A stretch of 64,000 bases of DNA, from contig OX439004.1 in the NCBI GenBank assembly GCA_949316495.1, positions 46,238,447 to 46,302,446 on the forward strand, given 5' to 3'. This DNA comes from Amphiduros pacificus. Lineage: Eukaryota; Annelida; Polychaeta; Phyllodocida; Hesionidae. Position numbers and translations under genes: made by a program. This document shows, in pieces, positions 36,157-49,095 of the stretch. Below the pieces are notes generated by a model. The model searched no databases and was not told the DNA's origin. It saw only the letters and a program-made list of their open reading frames with translations. Positions within the stretch are counted from its first letter, which is position 1. Each line of letters begins with the position of its first letter.

Positions 36157-37837
36157 GACAGTCCTACAATTATCTATGAATTGCCACATATGGGCATTTC
36201 TAGTTATATCCATTCTCAATATATATCCATTCCCAATATATTTGATCACTTCTAACAAAAATTAAAATATAAAATAGAATATATAATAGATAAAAATGAA
36301 AATATTGTGCATACTTGTATAAAGCTATGGGACTGTACCAGTAGTAAGAATCTTCGAACATAACGATTATTATTATTCCCTGGAAAAACCCAAAACCTGG
36401 AAAAATCATCAAGTCAGGAAATTGATAAAATATTGATAATCCATTAATAAAAATAAGTTTATAGTTCGTACAATACACAGACATGCGACTGAAGAATCTG
36501 CAGATGTTTGCTGATTTGTGTATCAGATTTCCTAAATCATATCATCACAGGGGTACACACATTATAATGGCTCCAAGATAGGTCCTTAATATGTCTTTTT
36601 AAGCCAGGAAAATATTATTGAATTTCCAGGTCTGATAGTCTGTGATTATTTTTAATCTCTCAGAATTCAGGGTCGGTCTTTTTTCCAATTTTACCATTTC
36701 AAAGTCGGTCGGGAGACCAGAAACAATCAATAAACTGGCACTGCTCCGAACAAATGCAAAACAACTGATAACGACCAGTTTAGCTTTAGGTAGAGTTGAT
36801 TTTTAGTGCGTGTACGTGAGGTTGGACATTTCACACGTACCAAACTCAAGTCGTCTGGATTATGGGTAATCCTCGGGCAAAACGTTTCATGCAAAGTCAT
36901 AACAGCGCAAATAAAAAGTAAGATGGTTATGTGTTCATTAAAAAGGAGACTTGCCCTTCTCAGATTAAGGTTGATATCTTCACATTTACCAAATTGAGCC
37001 TACCTAATGCAACTTGATATGCTGTATGAATTCTGGCACAGAATGTGCCCTCACACCTGGTAACTCCTCCCATCCCATCTCACCATCTAACAAGACAAGT
37101 CACCTGTGAGACATTTCATATCTTGAGTAAAATTCAGGAACTGGATAATACGTCCATATCCAGCTCCTTGCAGGTACCCGCTAGCTATGCTTGGGTTCGG
37201 CATGCGCAGTGAATAGATGAATTTGCTCCAAAATACTTGTATAACAACCTGACTCATCGATAGAGATGATGAGGACAGTGGCTGTGATTTTAATATAACC
37301 TGGGAAGTTGACCAGGTGCCTGGCACAACACCACCTATACTGATAGGCCAGACCTTTGTCCTGGTGCAGAAGCAGTGGACTTTGATCTCAGCGCTACCTT
37401 CTTGTAGCCCTTGCTTTGTGTTGGCGTGACAGACTGGGAAGGTGGGCTGGAATGGGTTTATATCGTCCAGCGCCTCAATCCATCCCAGAGAACAGCGGTG
37501 AAGCTAATGACGGAGTGTGCACACGCCAAGCATGGTAATCTCGGGGGCTTCCCCGTGACTGCCTGGCTTCTTACGCCGTCTGATAGGCGTCAAACCAAAG
37601 GTCATCCACCTTCTCCATGTGCGACCTTTCACCTGAAGGGAAAATGGAAATATACATGTACATGCATCAATAGTTTTGCATACTCATGAAAAAATATTTT
37701 ATTTGACATTAACTTATAAGGTTAATGAGGCAGGTTTATTTCGCCGGCACCATAACACCTTGAAAAAATGGCACCAAAGATCCTCAATGGTTATATTGTT
37801 ATTTTGTTTTGTTAACCACTCATCCAGTTAGGTTTAT
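36157..37837. other. No recognised feature
   Basis: 37330-37690 is GC-richer and holds a 92-codon plus frame, but no domain or splice context was recognised. Confidence 0.35.
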
Positions 37838-38105
37838 TGGAGAGCCTGGTACACAGAACTCTAATGATAGTGGTGCGATAGAGCATATCTTATAAGCGAA
37901 CATTTAGAAAGTTGCATGAGAGAGCCAGCCAATTACACTAATACTAATGTCATCATGGAGCCTATACTGGCATCCAAATAGTGGTACCAGAGAGCCTATG
38001 GCACATTCTCTTCATGCTAATGGCACAATAGAGCCCATTCAGACTAACTATCAAAATAATGACATGTGAGAGCCTCTTATCCATAATATTGATGCAAGTA
38101 GTCTG
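37838..38105. repeat. Old, degenerate ~38-bp tandem repeat
   Basis: AGAGCC-like anchors recur about every 33-42 bp (near 37840, 37878, 37920, 37958, 37990, 38031 and 38069), each followed after some 20 bp by CTAATG or a similar word. Copies are strongly diverged, so this is a weak call. Confidence 0.4.
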
Positions 38106-41100
38106 ATGCTGCCTGCCTTTACTGAAAATGTAAAACACATTATGCTGATGATAGTGCCATGTTGCGGCCAATCAAAGCTAAACATTGTACAATATGCTTT
38201 AAGTCATGTTTTAACCAAACTTTAAAATAATTGCAACTATAAAATGAATAAGAACAGTTGCAAATACATTTGCATTTTAAATTTTATGGCGAATCATAAT
38301 GCAAGCTGGTAAACATCGCTAATAACATTGTCAATTACATTGTAAAAACATAAATAGACCGATTCTTATTATCTTTTTGCAAATTTTCTGGATTTGTTAA
38401 TATGCCAGATCTGTTAATAAGCCATGCTGTTTACAATAAGAATGTTTTAACAGGAATTATTGATCTCTCATCGATGTCGTAACAATAACACAGACATCGT
38501 AATATGGGCATGATGAATTTCAAAGCACGCAGGTAGTGTTACGATTACTCACCATAGAATCATTATATAGAGATGAATACATCCTCCATTCAAACTTCCC
38601 GATAATTGAGTGAGTCAGAATAGCAAGGTCGACGTGTTGTAAATTCATAATAACCTCGTTACTTAATCAATAAGCTCTTATTTTACAATCAGTTAACCAT
38701 AGATGAAGCATAGAGCAACTACAGTGCCGTGTGTACATACATGTATATGTGGATTCGCAGGGGCACATCTACAGTAAGTTTAACAACCTGTTAAATCGAG
38801 ATAAAGGTTCAAATATTTTGGATTGAGTCATTTAGCCGTTCAATATAGTCCACCACGTGCTTTCACACAATGTGTTAGGCCTTTGGGAGATTTTGAGCCC
38901 TTTTCCGACCAACGTTCAGCCACCATGGTTTTCGTGCTTTTATCGTTTGCCAACCACTGTCACTTATGATTTTGTGATCTTGCCGCGAACGCACACTTGT
39001 GAATGCAATCTCGCCTTTACGGTATTCAATCTTTTTAGTTCCCACATTGGTTCCATACCAAAGACTTCCCTCAATGTATGCACGTCATGATTGGCATGGT
39101 CTGATGCACGTGAATAGATAGGAACAAGTTCATTCCAATCTAAGTACATATTACTAATATTAGTCATACGTTAATTATGAACAATTTTATCCTGCATCAT
39201 GAACGTATGGAATTCCTAGATGTCAATTTATATAAATAATATATATGAAAAGCAAAACAGGAAGCTCAACCCCTTGACCGCGTGTATAGCGTGTTACTCC
39301 TATGATTTGATTCCATATGTGGTGTGTTACTCAGACTATTTGTTCATGTTGATACATTTAGTATGTTGCTGTGTTTAATTTTTATATGCTTGCAATCGGG
39401 TTCTGTATTGATTTACAAAAGATGTGACGAAGATTAGAAAGGTGAACAGACTGCTGATTGTGAACAGGCAGATGTCATGGAAGTTTCATTATAAGCTACT
39501 TGCACAATACACAAATAAATGGAAAGATATCACTTGTAATATGTAACTAAACCATGAAAGAGGTACAGGAGGGTTAAATCTACATTTTACTGACGACCTG
39601 TTCTGCACTCAGTGTTAATCAAGGCATTTAATCTGTTGTTTCCCATTTGTTGCCCCATCAAACCAAATCAGTTTCCATTTTGATAGTTTTTTTCAGCCAA
39701 GAGAGCACATTTAAATGCAGCATTACATATCATGTATGCCTTACCCAAGTTGTTTATGAGCACAATTACAGAGAAGCAACATCACACTATGTGGCAAATA
39801 CATTTGCGTGAATTGCTTGACAAAAAAGGTGTTTGAGAGAACACCTAAAATTACCACATCTGCTACAAAAACGAGACACGAAAATGAGTGCTTAAAGGAA
39901 ACCTAAATAAGACAAATTCTACAGTCTTACAAAATGGTTATATTGAATCTTACCTTAATGCAGACACCCCTTTTTGGTTCCGAGAAAACACATTTTTTTC
40001 GCCTTAGTATCTCAAAACCATTTCTTTTTTTTTACAAATTAGTCACATGTCTACTAGTGACAATATTAACAATATATGCACATTGTTCTGTTCAGAATAA
40101 ACTGAGTGCTTTGACTGTGCTGAGTGCAAATCGGACAATTACATTCTGAGGACTGTAACTGAAATATTCTGGAAAGAAAGCCTTAACTATGGTCCGTTCC
40201 CATAACTGTGTGCAAAGTGGTTGGACCGATGATGAAATACTTAAAATAGATTCAACATTGCGTCTGTTCAGATATTGACTGGTTGGTCCTACGGCATGTG
40301 GCCAAAAGGGATTTATAATTTTTCATTGTTCTACTCAATTTACCATGGCCCTTGAATCTCATAGTGTGTAAACAGTGCTTAAGGCAGAGAGTGGACACGC
40401 TAATGGAATTGCATGTGTATTGAAATAAGATTCTATTTCTTTGTTATTTTGATCATTGACATTTTAAAAGAGCTGAATTTGCCTCATTATCAATTTCGAA
40501 ACCAACTAGTTTTTGGGGCAAATCGATGTTTATCGATGAGAACTTCTTTTCAAATAGAGAAATAAATGATGGACAATTAAACTTTACTGATTGCCAGAGA
40601 AAAGGAGACCAGGCGCTATTTATAAAACTGTTCTAATATGGAATAGGTGATGTGTCTGGAGAGGAATGCCCATCTAGCTCCTCGGACAGTTATAGAGCAC
40701 GTTTATTATTTGTCCGCTAGGGGACAAATATTACTAGTATTAGCATTGTGAGCCATCACACATAATGATATGTGCGGTTTTAAATCTTAGTCTTACCTCA
40801 TAATTATTATGATTATTTCAAAGTTCTTTGGAAATGTCAGGAATTCAAATAACAAAGAAATATAATCCTACTCCAAAACATATGCAATCACCATTATCGT
40901 TTCTATGATCTGCATGAGAAACTGTTTAAAATGGGATTTTTAAGTATCACACAATAGTATAAAAACATTAAAATGTGAGTATACACATCACGTTGTATCA
41001 CACAATCTATCACACAACATATCTTACGCTGCAGAGCTGTATATTGGCTGGCTGATGCATGAATACTGCTCATGCCCTCCTGTATGCATTCTGCTTGTGC

Positions 41101-43350
41101 ATATCCAGGAGACGGGTTTCATATGCATGATGCACATAACATGTTTGCTTATGTCTGCAGAGATTTGTCTGTACATGTATTGTACAACTTAGGCCCATGG
41201 TAAAATCTGCCAGTATCGTTTTCATCACATTCAAATTTTGTGGAATGTTTGGATTGAACTGGTGGTTCAACGTGCAGTGAATTATGTGAAAACGGTATAA
41301 CAAGTGATTCAGATTTTCCATATTCCCTCGACACATAGGTCAAGTTTGGTATTGGTCTCTATGTACACGTCACCAGGTGCCTGTTAGGATGAATGGGGGC
41401 GAATAAAGCCCATCGTGGATGCATTTAACTGTTTATTTATTGCTGTCTCCTTGATCAACATTAGCAAATCAATGTGAGTTCATTTGCTCTCATTGTGATT
41501 TGTTTATCTTATGCTGGTATCATTGTATGATTACTCTTTGCCAGTTTCTGTCATAATATGCTATATTTTTTTATTTTAGCCTATAGGCTCAGACAAATGA
41601 ACAAAGGGTATTTGTCACTTTTGGGACTTTTCACTTGACCCTGGAGTGTCAATACCAACTAAATATTTCACACATGTGTAACATGTTAAGTTCAGTTAAA
41701 CAATTAAATGCCTTTTTGTTTACGGGTTCAATCCAACTTTCAGATGTATTTGCACGAAACAGAGGTGTTTACGCCAAAAATATGGAATGTACTTCCCCTA
41801 AAAAGGTAAAACTATAAACCTGTAGATATTTCTTATATATATTTTATTGTTATAAATGTTATTTTGCTATCATAGGTTATCCCTGATAAACATCATGAAG
41901 CTCTCCTGCATATATTTACCTGGTTTCTGGTTCCGACCCGGATATGAAGGTGCACCACTATGCTAATGGCCAACTGAATCTTATACTAATGGATGCATCT
42001 AGAATTTGTTTGCTTTAAAATGAAATGTGTGCATATTGATATGTGTGAGCACATACATCACCGCTATGAACCGATATGACTGAAATATATTTTTAAAGAT
42101 AAAATACAAGACATGAAATGTATTGGTAGGGCCGTAAATTTGTATTAGTGTTTCTTTTACTTTAATACTACTTATTGTTTGACTCTCTTATTTATCTTTA
42201 TGACCAGGTCTAATATGAATCTAAAGAAAATCCTTTAGATAGTTAACAAACTAGTTGCATTAAATTTCGATATCTTCAGCTGAACATGATTTGTAATGTG
42301 TGGCCATGACCAAATTGGAAATATCATATTATGTGAATCACAAGAGCAGGTAGTATTACCCACCTGAGCAGCTGTGTCAGGTACTCATAGAAATCATAAA
42401 TGATTTATTTTACTATCTTGTTCTGAGACCACCCTATGACGACATGAACATGACATGAATATTCATATTGTGGGTTAGGCTTTGAAACATTAAAAAAAAA
42501 CCTTGAGTGCGTCTAATCTGAGTGAAGATAAAGTGACATGTTGGAGAGATAGCGAGTATTATGAGGTGGTTTAGCCTGCATATTGACAGCTGAGGCCTGG
42601 GGCTGAGAGCAGTGAGAAAGGACAGCACTAGGACAGAATAGAACATCTGAGTGACACCATAATAGATAAAACCTCTACTATGTGCCAACCACACACGGCC
42701 CTGGGTGAGGGCTGTCTACTCTGCTAGAAACATATAACAAGAAAGAGATCTCAATGTCAACATTTCAGAAAGGTAAATCACATTATTTCTTTGTGCAAGG
42801 AGCAGTTCTATTATACGGGCCTGACACGTCAAAACCATATTTTCTCTCTTCTCAAAAGATTATTATTTATTGTTATGTTAATGGCTCAATATTATGAGAG
42901 AAAAAAACAGAACGATAAATGTTATTGACATGTCAAGTGATCCGTGTGAAGTAATTGTGATATACTGTTAGGAGGTGTGTTGTAGGAGAGGCCTGTGCCT
43001 AATCAAATCTCATATATTTGAACAACGGTCATCTCGGCAATAAACAATGTGATTTATGACGTGGTATCCTGTCGCAATGAAGCGTGTGTTCATAGACTAG
43101 TTGACGAGATCGAAAGATAATCCATAGCATGAGGATTAATGCTAAGAAATATCCACATAGTAATCTTTATGTGTTACACAGGACACTAAGTGGAAAAGGG
43201 ATGGTTTGCGGGAAATGGAAAACAGCAGTGAGTAGAAATTATTTTTGAGCCACCTTTGATACCCTTTGACACTGGCAGACAAATAATTGAGTCATCGAAT
43301 TGTACCAATATTATCACACACTATTCATAACAGACGTTATCAGTCAGAAA
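38106..43350. other. No recognised feature
   Basis: Long AT-rich stretch with no convincing gene, RNA or array. A minus frame at 38964-39167 (67 codons, containing LREVFGMEPMWELKRL) lies in a CpG-richer patch at 38850-39110 and reads like protein, but no family was recognised. Confidence 0.35.
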
Positions 43351-43521
43351 GCCCCTAACCGTGGCACTGTTGGTGAGAGTTTATTAGTTAGGTTAGGTTT
43401 ATTAGCACCAATTCCTCTGTGATAATCTAAATGTTGTGGGTGTGATTCCCAGCCATGTCGGCATTGAATTCATGTTACAATTATTTATATGAGCCTAAAG
43501 TGTAAACCATTGCCCTCCAAG
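43351..43521 (+). mobile_element. SINE S1, decayed
   Basis: CCGTGGCACTGTTGG, TTTATTAGCACCAATTCCTC, TGTGATAATCTAAATGTTGT and GTGATTCCCAGCCATGTCGG follow the S1 head in order, with a short duplication in the A-box region. The body is only partly recognisable and the tail is lost. The B box is damaged. Confidence 0.7.
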
Positions 43522-43639
43522 ATATGTGTCTTAAAAAGCAGCAAAACTGAAAATGAACACAAAGGAAAAATCTCAGTGCAGTGTGGTAACCGTAGGGAGC
43601 TCTTAGTATTATCTGAAGATTGTCTGGGAACAAATAAAC

Positions 43640-43940
43640 TTTTAAAAATCCTATTTTCATGATATCACCGGTAGCCCTAAGATTATCTTATGATGTGCTT
43701 GCGGGACACTGCCAGGAGCCTGCTGTGTATTTTAAGATGATGTTTGGTGAGAAGAAATCGTGGAAACGCTGGCAACGTTCCCGATGACCTGTGCGACGTC
43801 TTAAAATTGCCAAATTGTTGCCGATGATCTCCTGGTGCCATGGCTTGCCGGCCGATTTTGTAAAACAAAACCACAGGCCTGGCAACTTAAATGAAGTCGT
43901 CGCAAATGTGACTTGGGTGTTAGTTGGGTTTGAGAATGTC
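43640..43940. repeat. Dispersed ~0.3-kb repeat, copy 1
   Basis: CCTAAGATTATCTTATGATG, GGGACACTGCC, TGTATTTTAAGATGAT, ATCGTGGAAA, ACGACGTCTTA-like and GATGATCTCC blocks occur in the same order at 46475-46760. It contains GGCAAC/GTTGCC words in both orientations. No coding frame; class unknown. Confidence 0.75.
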
Positions 43941-44662
43941 TTGTAATTCAAATATTAGGAGCAACTGAGCAAATTGGGTACAGAACTTTCTGGTGAATTA
44001 ACACAAATTTCAACCTTATGAAAGAAATATTGCAAGAAATACATGGTTCTCACTTTCTAAGAATCTTAGCATTGTATGGATTATATCCTTTTAATTGAAG
44101 AATATGTCTAACTATTATTAATTCATTTTTGAAACAATAGATTGACAGAAATACGGTGAGAGAATTGTAATGGTTTGTATCTACTAACACTATGTGCATA
44201 CAAATAGCTGAGATCAAACTCATTCCTATTCGGTCTGCATATAAGTTCTCTTATCACATAGCTCTTAGAAAAGTACTTTGTTTAATTTGGAATATATTTG
44301 TATTCCCGTATCATCTACATCTACAATTATTTGATTTCATGTGTTGAAGATGTTTACGATATTCACTTCTCTGTTAACACCTTAATATCGAACAGATAAG
44401 CAAATGACAGCTTTTGCTACCCAATAACCCATTCTAACCCAATTGCAGTGAACAACAATGACAATGTTTGAAACAATACCGATAGTGGCTGTCAGGAAGG
44501 TCCTCAGTGTATGATGCTAGGTGAGAGCTTCCCACTCTCTCATACGGACCCAACTGACACGTGTCCATCTAATAAACACGTATTTTTTAAAATTTCAGAC
44601 CATAAAAATGGGCGTGACATATGATCATAAGTAATGCATTGGAATTGCTCACATAGTGTGTT

Positions 44663-44987
44663 GTGGCCATGGGCCGTGGCGTAGTTGGTTAGATCGCCAG
44701 CCTATTAGCACCAGTTCCTCTGTGGTGATCCAAAGGTCGTGGGTTCGAACCCCGGCAGTGCCAAGATTGAACTCATGATACAATTTCCCATATGAGCTGA
44801 GGCCTGTGCCTGAAGGGTTAACCCGTTGTCCTTGTAAATTTGTGACCGGGTGGGTTGTCATGTCAAGGACCTGCGACATGACAATTCAGTGAGGCAGCAC
44901 CATATCTGCTACAAGCAGGTCTCATCACGAAATAACTGACATAATGTTGAAAGTGATGTAAAACCTTAAACAAACAAACCAACAAAG
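44663..44987 (+). mobile_element. SINE S1, complete, 12-bp target duplication
   Basis: The best-preserved full copy. Head GGGCCGTGGCGTAGTTGG with B box GGTTCGAACCCC, then the body (CCTGAAGGGTTAACCCGTTG, GGGTGGGTTGTCATGTCAAG), then GTTGAAAGTGATGTAAAACC and a (CAAA)n tail. ACATAGTGTGTT flanks it at 44651-44662 and 44988-44999. Its length of 325 bp serves as the family reference. Confidence 0.93.
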
Positions 44988-44999
44988 ACATAGTGTGTT

Positions 45000-46474
45000 A
45001 ATTATTCTAGAGCATTCAGCCACAGGGGCATATTCAATAATTAGAGCACCATTAGAATGGAATTGGAAGTGTAAATCACATGAATAGGTCATAGTTCGGT
45101 ATCTTTCACCATGGATGCATGAATATGATAATTTTGAAAACCTCCCACAAGCTCAGCATTATATATGCCATGGGAAATATGCATATTTGGTGGGCGGTTA
45201 CACAAAATGTTTATCAGCAGTTTAATTTCCACTCTCTCTCAAGATAAAGGCTGAAACTACGATATAAAATACTTTTACCATATTATATATTAAAATGAAA
45301 TATGTCTGCTGTCAAAGATTAATGGTCAATTTCAGGGATAATTTATATTGAGCATTTAGCATAATATATATAATGTAGGTTCTTCAAACCTTTTTGTGCA
45401 GATGTTTATGTATTGTGTTTCGCCCGAACCCATTCATTTGGAATTTAATCACTACAGGCAATCAATGTCACTGGGACGCATATACATATACATATAATAT
45501 AATATTCCATAGTTTGTTTTGTTCAAAAACTAATTTTCGGTATCAGAACAGTAATTCTTCAGTGTTGAACTATAATGATTGTTTGTCTCCAATATTTGTT
45601 TCCCGTCAACATTTTACAGATGCCAATGTTTAGCAGAAGTAATTTAGAAGTTAGTTTAAACTTTCCTAAAAAGTAATTGATAAAACAAAAATATCTAACA
45701 CATAAAACCATATCTTATATTCAATTCAAATTATAAACCATGTACACAATGAATGAAAGCGCGTCTGAGGGAGAGACCATTACTTAATCAGAGGGGGGTA
45801 CGTTGGAGGAAAGTGGAAACATTGCTAACCTTGAAAACAATAAAATTGACGTTCTCACTGCTGTAGAAAAGAATTGTTTAGTTATTAGAATTTTGAGGAA
45901 AAGGTGTGAGATTCAAGCTTGTAGAAGTCAAGTTTTGAAACAAAAGACAACAATGAAAATCGTTTGACAAAAAAATATTGAGAATGGCCTTGCCATTAAT
46001 TGCCTCTGAACCCCTTGACTAATTAATGGTCTGTCCCTTATGGATAAATTCTAACCTGATTTAGCATCTGGAAAGTAGGACTATTAAGTAGGAATATATT
46101 TAATCATGATTTGTGTCGACTACTGTAAAGCAGGACGGAGAGTTCGGCAAGTCATGGCGTTTGTCTTTGACTGAGCAAGCAGGTTCTGGTGGTGGAAAGG
46201 TGGTGGACGCTGAACTCTGCCCTACAGTAAACCTCTGTCAAATTGGCAGGATAAAATGGCCGAACCGACGATCTGGCAATAGTATGCAGCTAAGGTTCTT
46301 CAAACAATTTATGGATGCACTATGCTTTGCCCAAACATATTGCTTTAAAATTAAATCATTACAAGCGATCAATATTGAACTTTATCATCTAACAGACGTC
46401 TGCAGGATATTCTTAAGACATTTGTATCATCTTACACGTTTATGTTTTAACACATAAAAACAATCCTATTTTCA
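45000..46474. other. No recognised feature
   Basis: A 114-codon frame at 46113-46457 begins with a more GC-rich, protein-like stretch but contains no recognised motif. The rest is AT-rich. Confidence 0.35.
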
Positions 46475-46760
46475 TTTTTTTCGATGCCACCAGGAGACCT
46501 AAGATAATCGTACGATATGCCTGTGGGACACTGCCGTGTATTTTAAGATGATTTTTGTTGATAGACATCGTGGAAAGGCCGGCAACTTTGATCTTGAAGC
46601 TAAAAGTTGCCGATGACCAGTACGACGTCTTAATATTGCGTAATTGTGGCCAATGATCTCCCGGTGTTCTGGCGGCTCCCTGGCTTTTTGTAAAAATGTC
46701 CCATCAGCCGGGCATCTTTACTGAAATTAGAGCAAATGTGACTGGGGTATGAATGTGACT
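46475..46760. repeat. Dispersed ~0.3-kb repeat, copy 2
   Basis: Same-orientation partner of 43640-43940, ending close to the start of LINE copy A4. At 46738-46788 a 17-bp word (TGACTGGGGTATGAATG) is repeated three times. Confidence 0.75.
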
Positions 46761-46911
46761 GGGGTATGAATGTGACTGGGGTATGAATATTAAACAACAA
46801 CCAACTCCATATAACCTGCAACAATTCTGAATCAAAAGAGCAAATGTACGTTATATTATTGAAATTAGCAAATTAAATATTGTGTAAACCAATTTTAAAA
46901 TGCTGGTATAT

Positions 46912-49020
46912 GGCATGTCCTTTGCCATTAACTAACATTTGTAAAACTATGGAATGGATGATAAATGAACGGTTGGTTTGGTAAGAGTGGTTATAGAAAA
47001 CACAGAAGTACCATGGATCATCTGGTACATTTAGAATCATTTATAAGAGAAGGCTTATAAAAGGTGAGCGTGTGGTTAGTATATTTTTATTAGGAGAAAA
47101 CACTCTACATCACATGGAAATGTACAATAATGATTGAGTTATTTGGTGCAGCACTTTTTATAAGCTTTTAGTAAGATAGGGCAGTATGCAACAGGTCACC
47201 CTTTTTATTATTGAAATTAACAGCATTATCAATTGTATGAAAGCTGGAGCAAATTGTTTATTTTTGGTTGATGATTTTGACTTAAGTTACAGGTCCACAA
47301 GTCAACATACTCTAGAAACACAGTTCCAACAACACCTTAATACATTTGTTTGTTTGTTCGTTTGTTTGGGGTTTTACATCACTTTCAACATTATTTCAGT
47401 CATTTCTTGATGAGAATTACTTGTAGCAGATATAGTCCTGCCTCACTGAATTGTCATGTCGCAGATCCTTGACACGACAACCCACCTGGTCACAGATTTA
47501 CAAGGACAACGGGTTAACCCTCTAGGCACAGGCCTCAGCTCACATGTGAAATTATATCATGAATGCAATCTCGGCACTGCCGGGGATCGAACCCACAACC
47601 TTTGGATCACCACAAAGGAACTGGTGTTATTAAGCTGGCGCTCTATCCAACTGTGCCACAGCCCGTGACCCACCTTAATAGAATACTAGAATAGACTGAT
47701 AATAATGGATTCAAGTTTCTTTAAAGAGAACTGTGCGTATGCACTTTTGTATAAATTGGAAGGTTCACCCAGATCCTGATTTGCACCTTGGCCAAACTTG
47801 AATCCCTGTTGTTGAAGAAACTAACGCCTTGGACAAATATTTGATGCAAATCAATCTTTTATCCCATATTTAAAATATGTGGAGAAGAACTGTTCGAAGG
47901 CATTAGATTTATTCTGTATTTTTGCCCACACCAATTTCGAGGGGATCACACTTCAGATATACAGAGTGCCTGTTCATTTTAAACTTGATTGCTCGATTCA
48001 ATACAAATTCAAGGTTTTAGACTATGCCTTGTGGCATTTCACAAATCACCTACAGATATCTTGACATTTGAGGCAGATGAGCTGCTCTTAGTCTTAGAAG
48101 AAAAATCTTGCCCTTCAGTATGCTGCAAAGATTGCTGCTGATCCAGATAATACAGTATTATAATACATACCATATTTAATCCAAATTATCTTGACCTTTT
48201 TAAAAGTAAACCAAATACAATTGCGACTTTTGACATGTGCATTTAAGAATCTTTACAAACTTTAAATATAAACCTAAATCAAATAGCTAAATTTCAATTT
48301 CAAGAAACACCCCAATGGACTTTTGCGCCTATAAATATAAATTTATCTTTATCAGAGTAAAGAATAACTCCACAGATTCCTCTATAGCCATTTATACCTG
48401 AAGGGAAATTTAATCTATTTATACTGGATTTGAATGTGTATACACTGATGAATCTTTCAACGAAGACAAAGCTGCTGCAGCTACTGTTAAGGGTAACATT
48501 TATTTCATAATGTCTTCCAAATAAATCATCAATTTATTCTGCAAAACTTCATAAATTATACCTAGTTTTAGATCATACGGAAACCTCTCAACATTGTGTA
48601 CTTTTAATATTTTCTGATTGTTTGACTTCTTTACAAGTTTTGAAAGCAAAAGATTGGACAAAATCATTTTATCAAAATCTTGAAATGGCATCACAGACTC
48701 TGTACTCAAGAAAATTAGTATTCAAGAAACTGAGGCTGCTGACCAAACTGCCAAAGTAGCTTTAGATAAATGTCAAATTGATATGCTTATTCCACATACA
48801 GAGTTTAAGACCCAAATGTTTAAATGTTTTAGATTGAAATACCTGCCCTGATTGATGTATTGATATTGTTATTTTTGGTGTTGTTGTATTAAGTTGTACA
48901 TTGTATTTAGTTAACATATGGTGTATCTGGTCAATATTGTGTTTTTGGTTTTTAATGTTTAAGGCACTGAATGACCTCATTGTATCGATGTGCAATAAAG
49001 CATTCATTCATTCATTCATT
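46912..49020 (+). mobile_element. LINE family A, reverse transcriptase to 3' end (copy A4)
   Basis: The most complete ORF2 in the window, though broken by stops. In order: LTNICKTMEWMINERLVW and the STMDHL-like region (46930-47030), VTLFIIEINSI, the polymerase core LFLVDDFDLSYRS (around 47255-47290, the YADD-type motif with LVDD), then after a SINE the RT end (FIPYLKYVEKNCSKALDL), the TSP-type segment near 48040, an RNase H start YTDESFNEDKAAAATVKG (48440-48495) and an RNase H end ETEAADQTAKVALDKC near 48730-48775. The 3' UTR holds GGCACTGAATGACCTCATTG and ends in CATT repeats. The Cys/His tail seen in copy A3 is missing. RNase H plus this order point to the I-type group. Confidence 0.88.
47343..47670 (-). 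mobile_element. SINE S1 inside LINE A4 (antisense), 10-bp target duplication
   Basis: CACCTTAATA flanks it at 47333-47342 and 47671-47680, within reverse-transcriptase sequence. The T-rich tail complement comes first, then ACATCACTTTCAACATTATT, and the head ends at CTGTGCCACAGCCCGTGACC. It is full length at 328 bp. Confidence 0.92.
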
Positions 49021-49021
49021 G

Positions 49022-49095
49022 TAACTGACCGGGATTTGAACCGGAGAACCATTGGTCTCAAGGCAAATATTTTTCCAATTGAGCATTTTTTATAG
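49022..49095 (-). mobile_element. tRNA-like sequence (SINE head or tRNA pseudogene)
   Basis: On the minus strand an A-box-like GCTCAATTGG and a B-box GGTTCAAATCCC are correctly spaced. The 5' stem does not pair well. It lies directly after the CATT tail of LINE A4. It differs from S1 and resembles the head of another SINE family. Confidence 0.5.
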
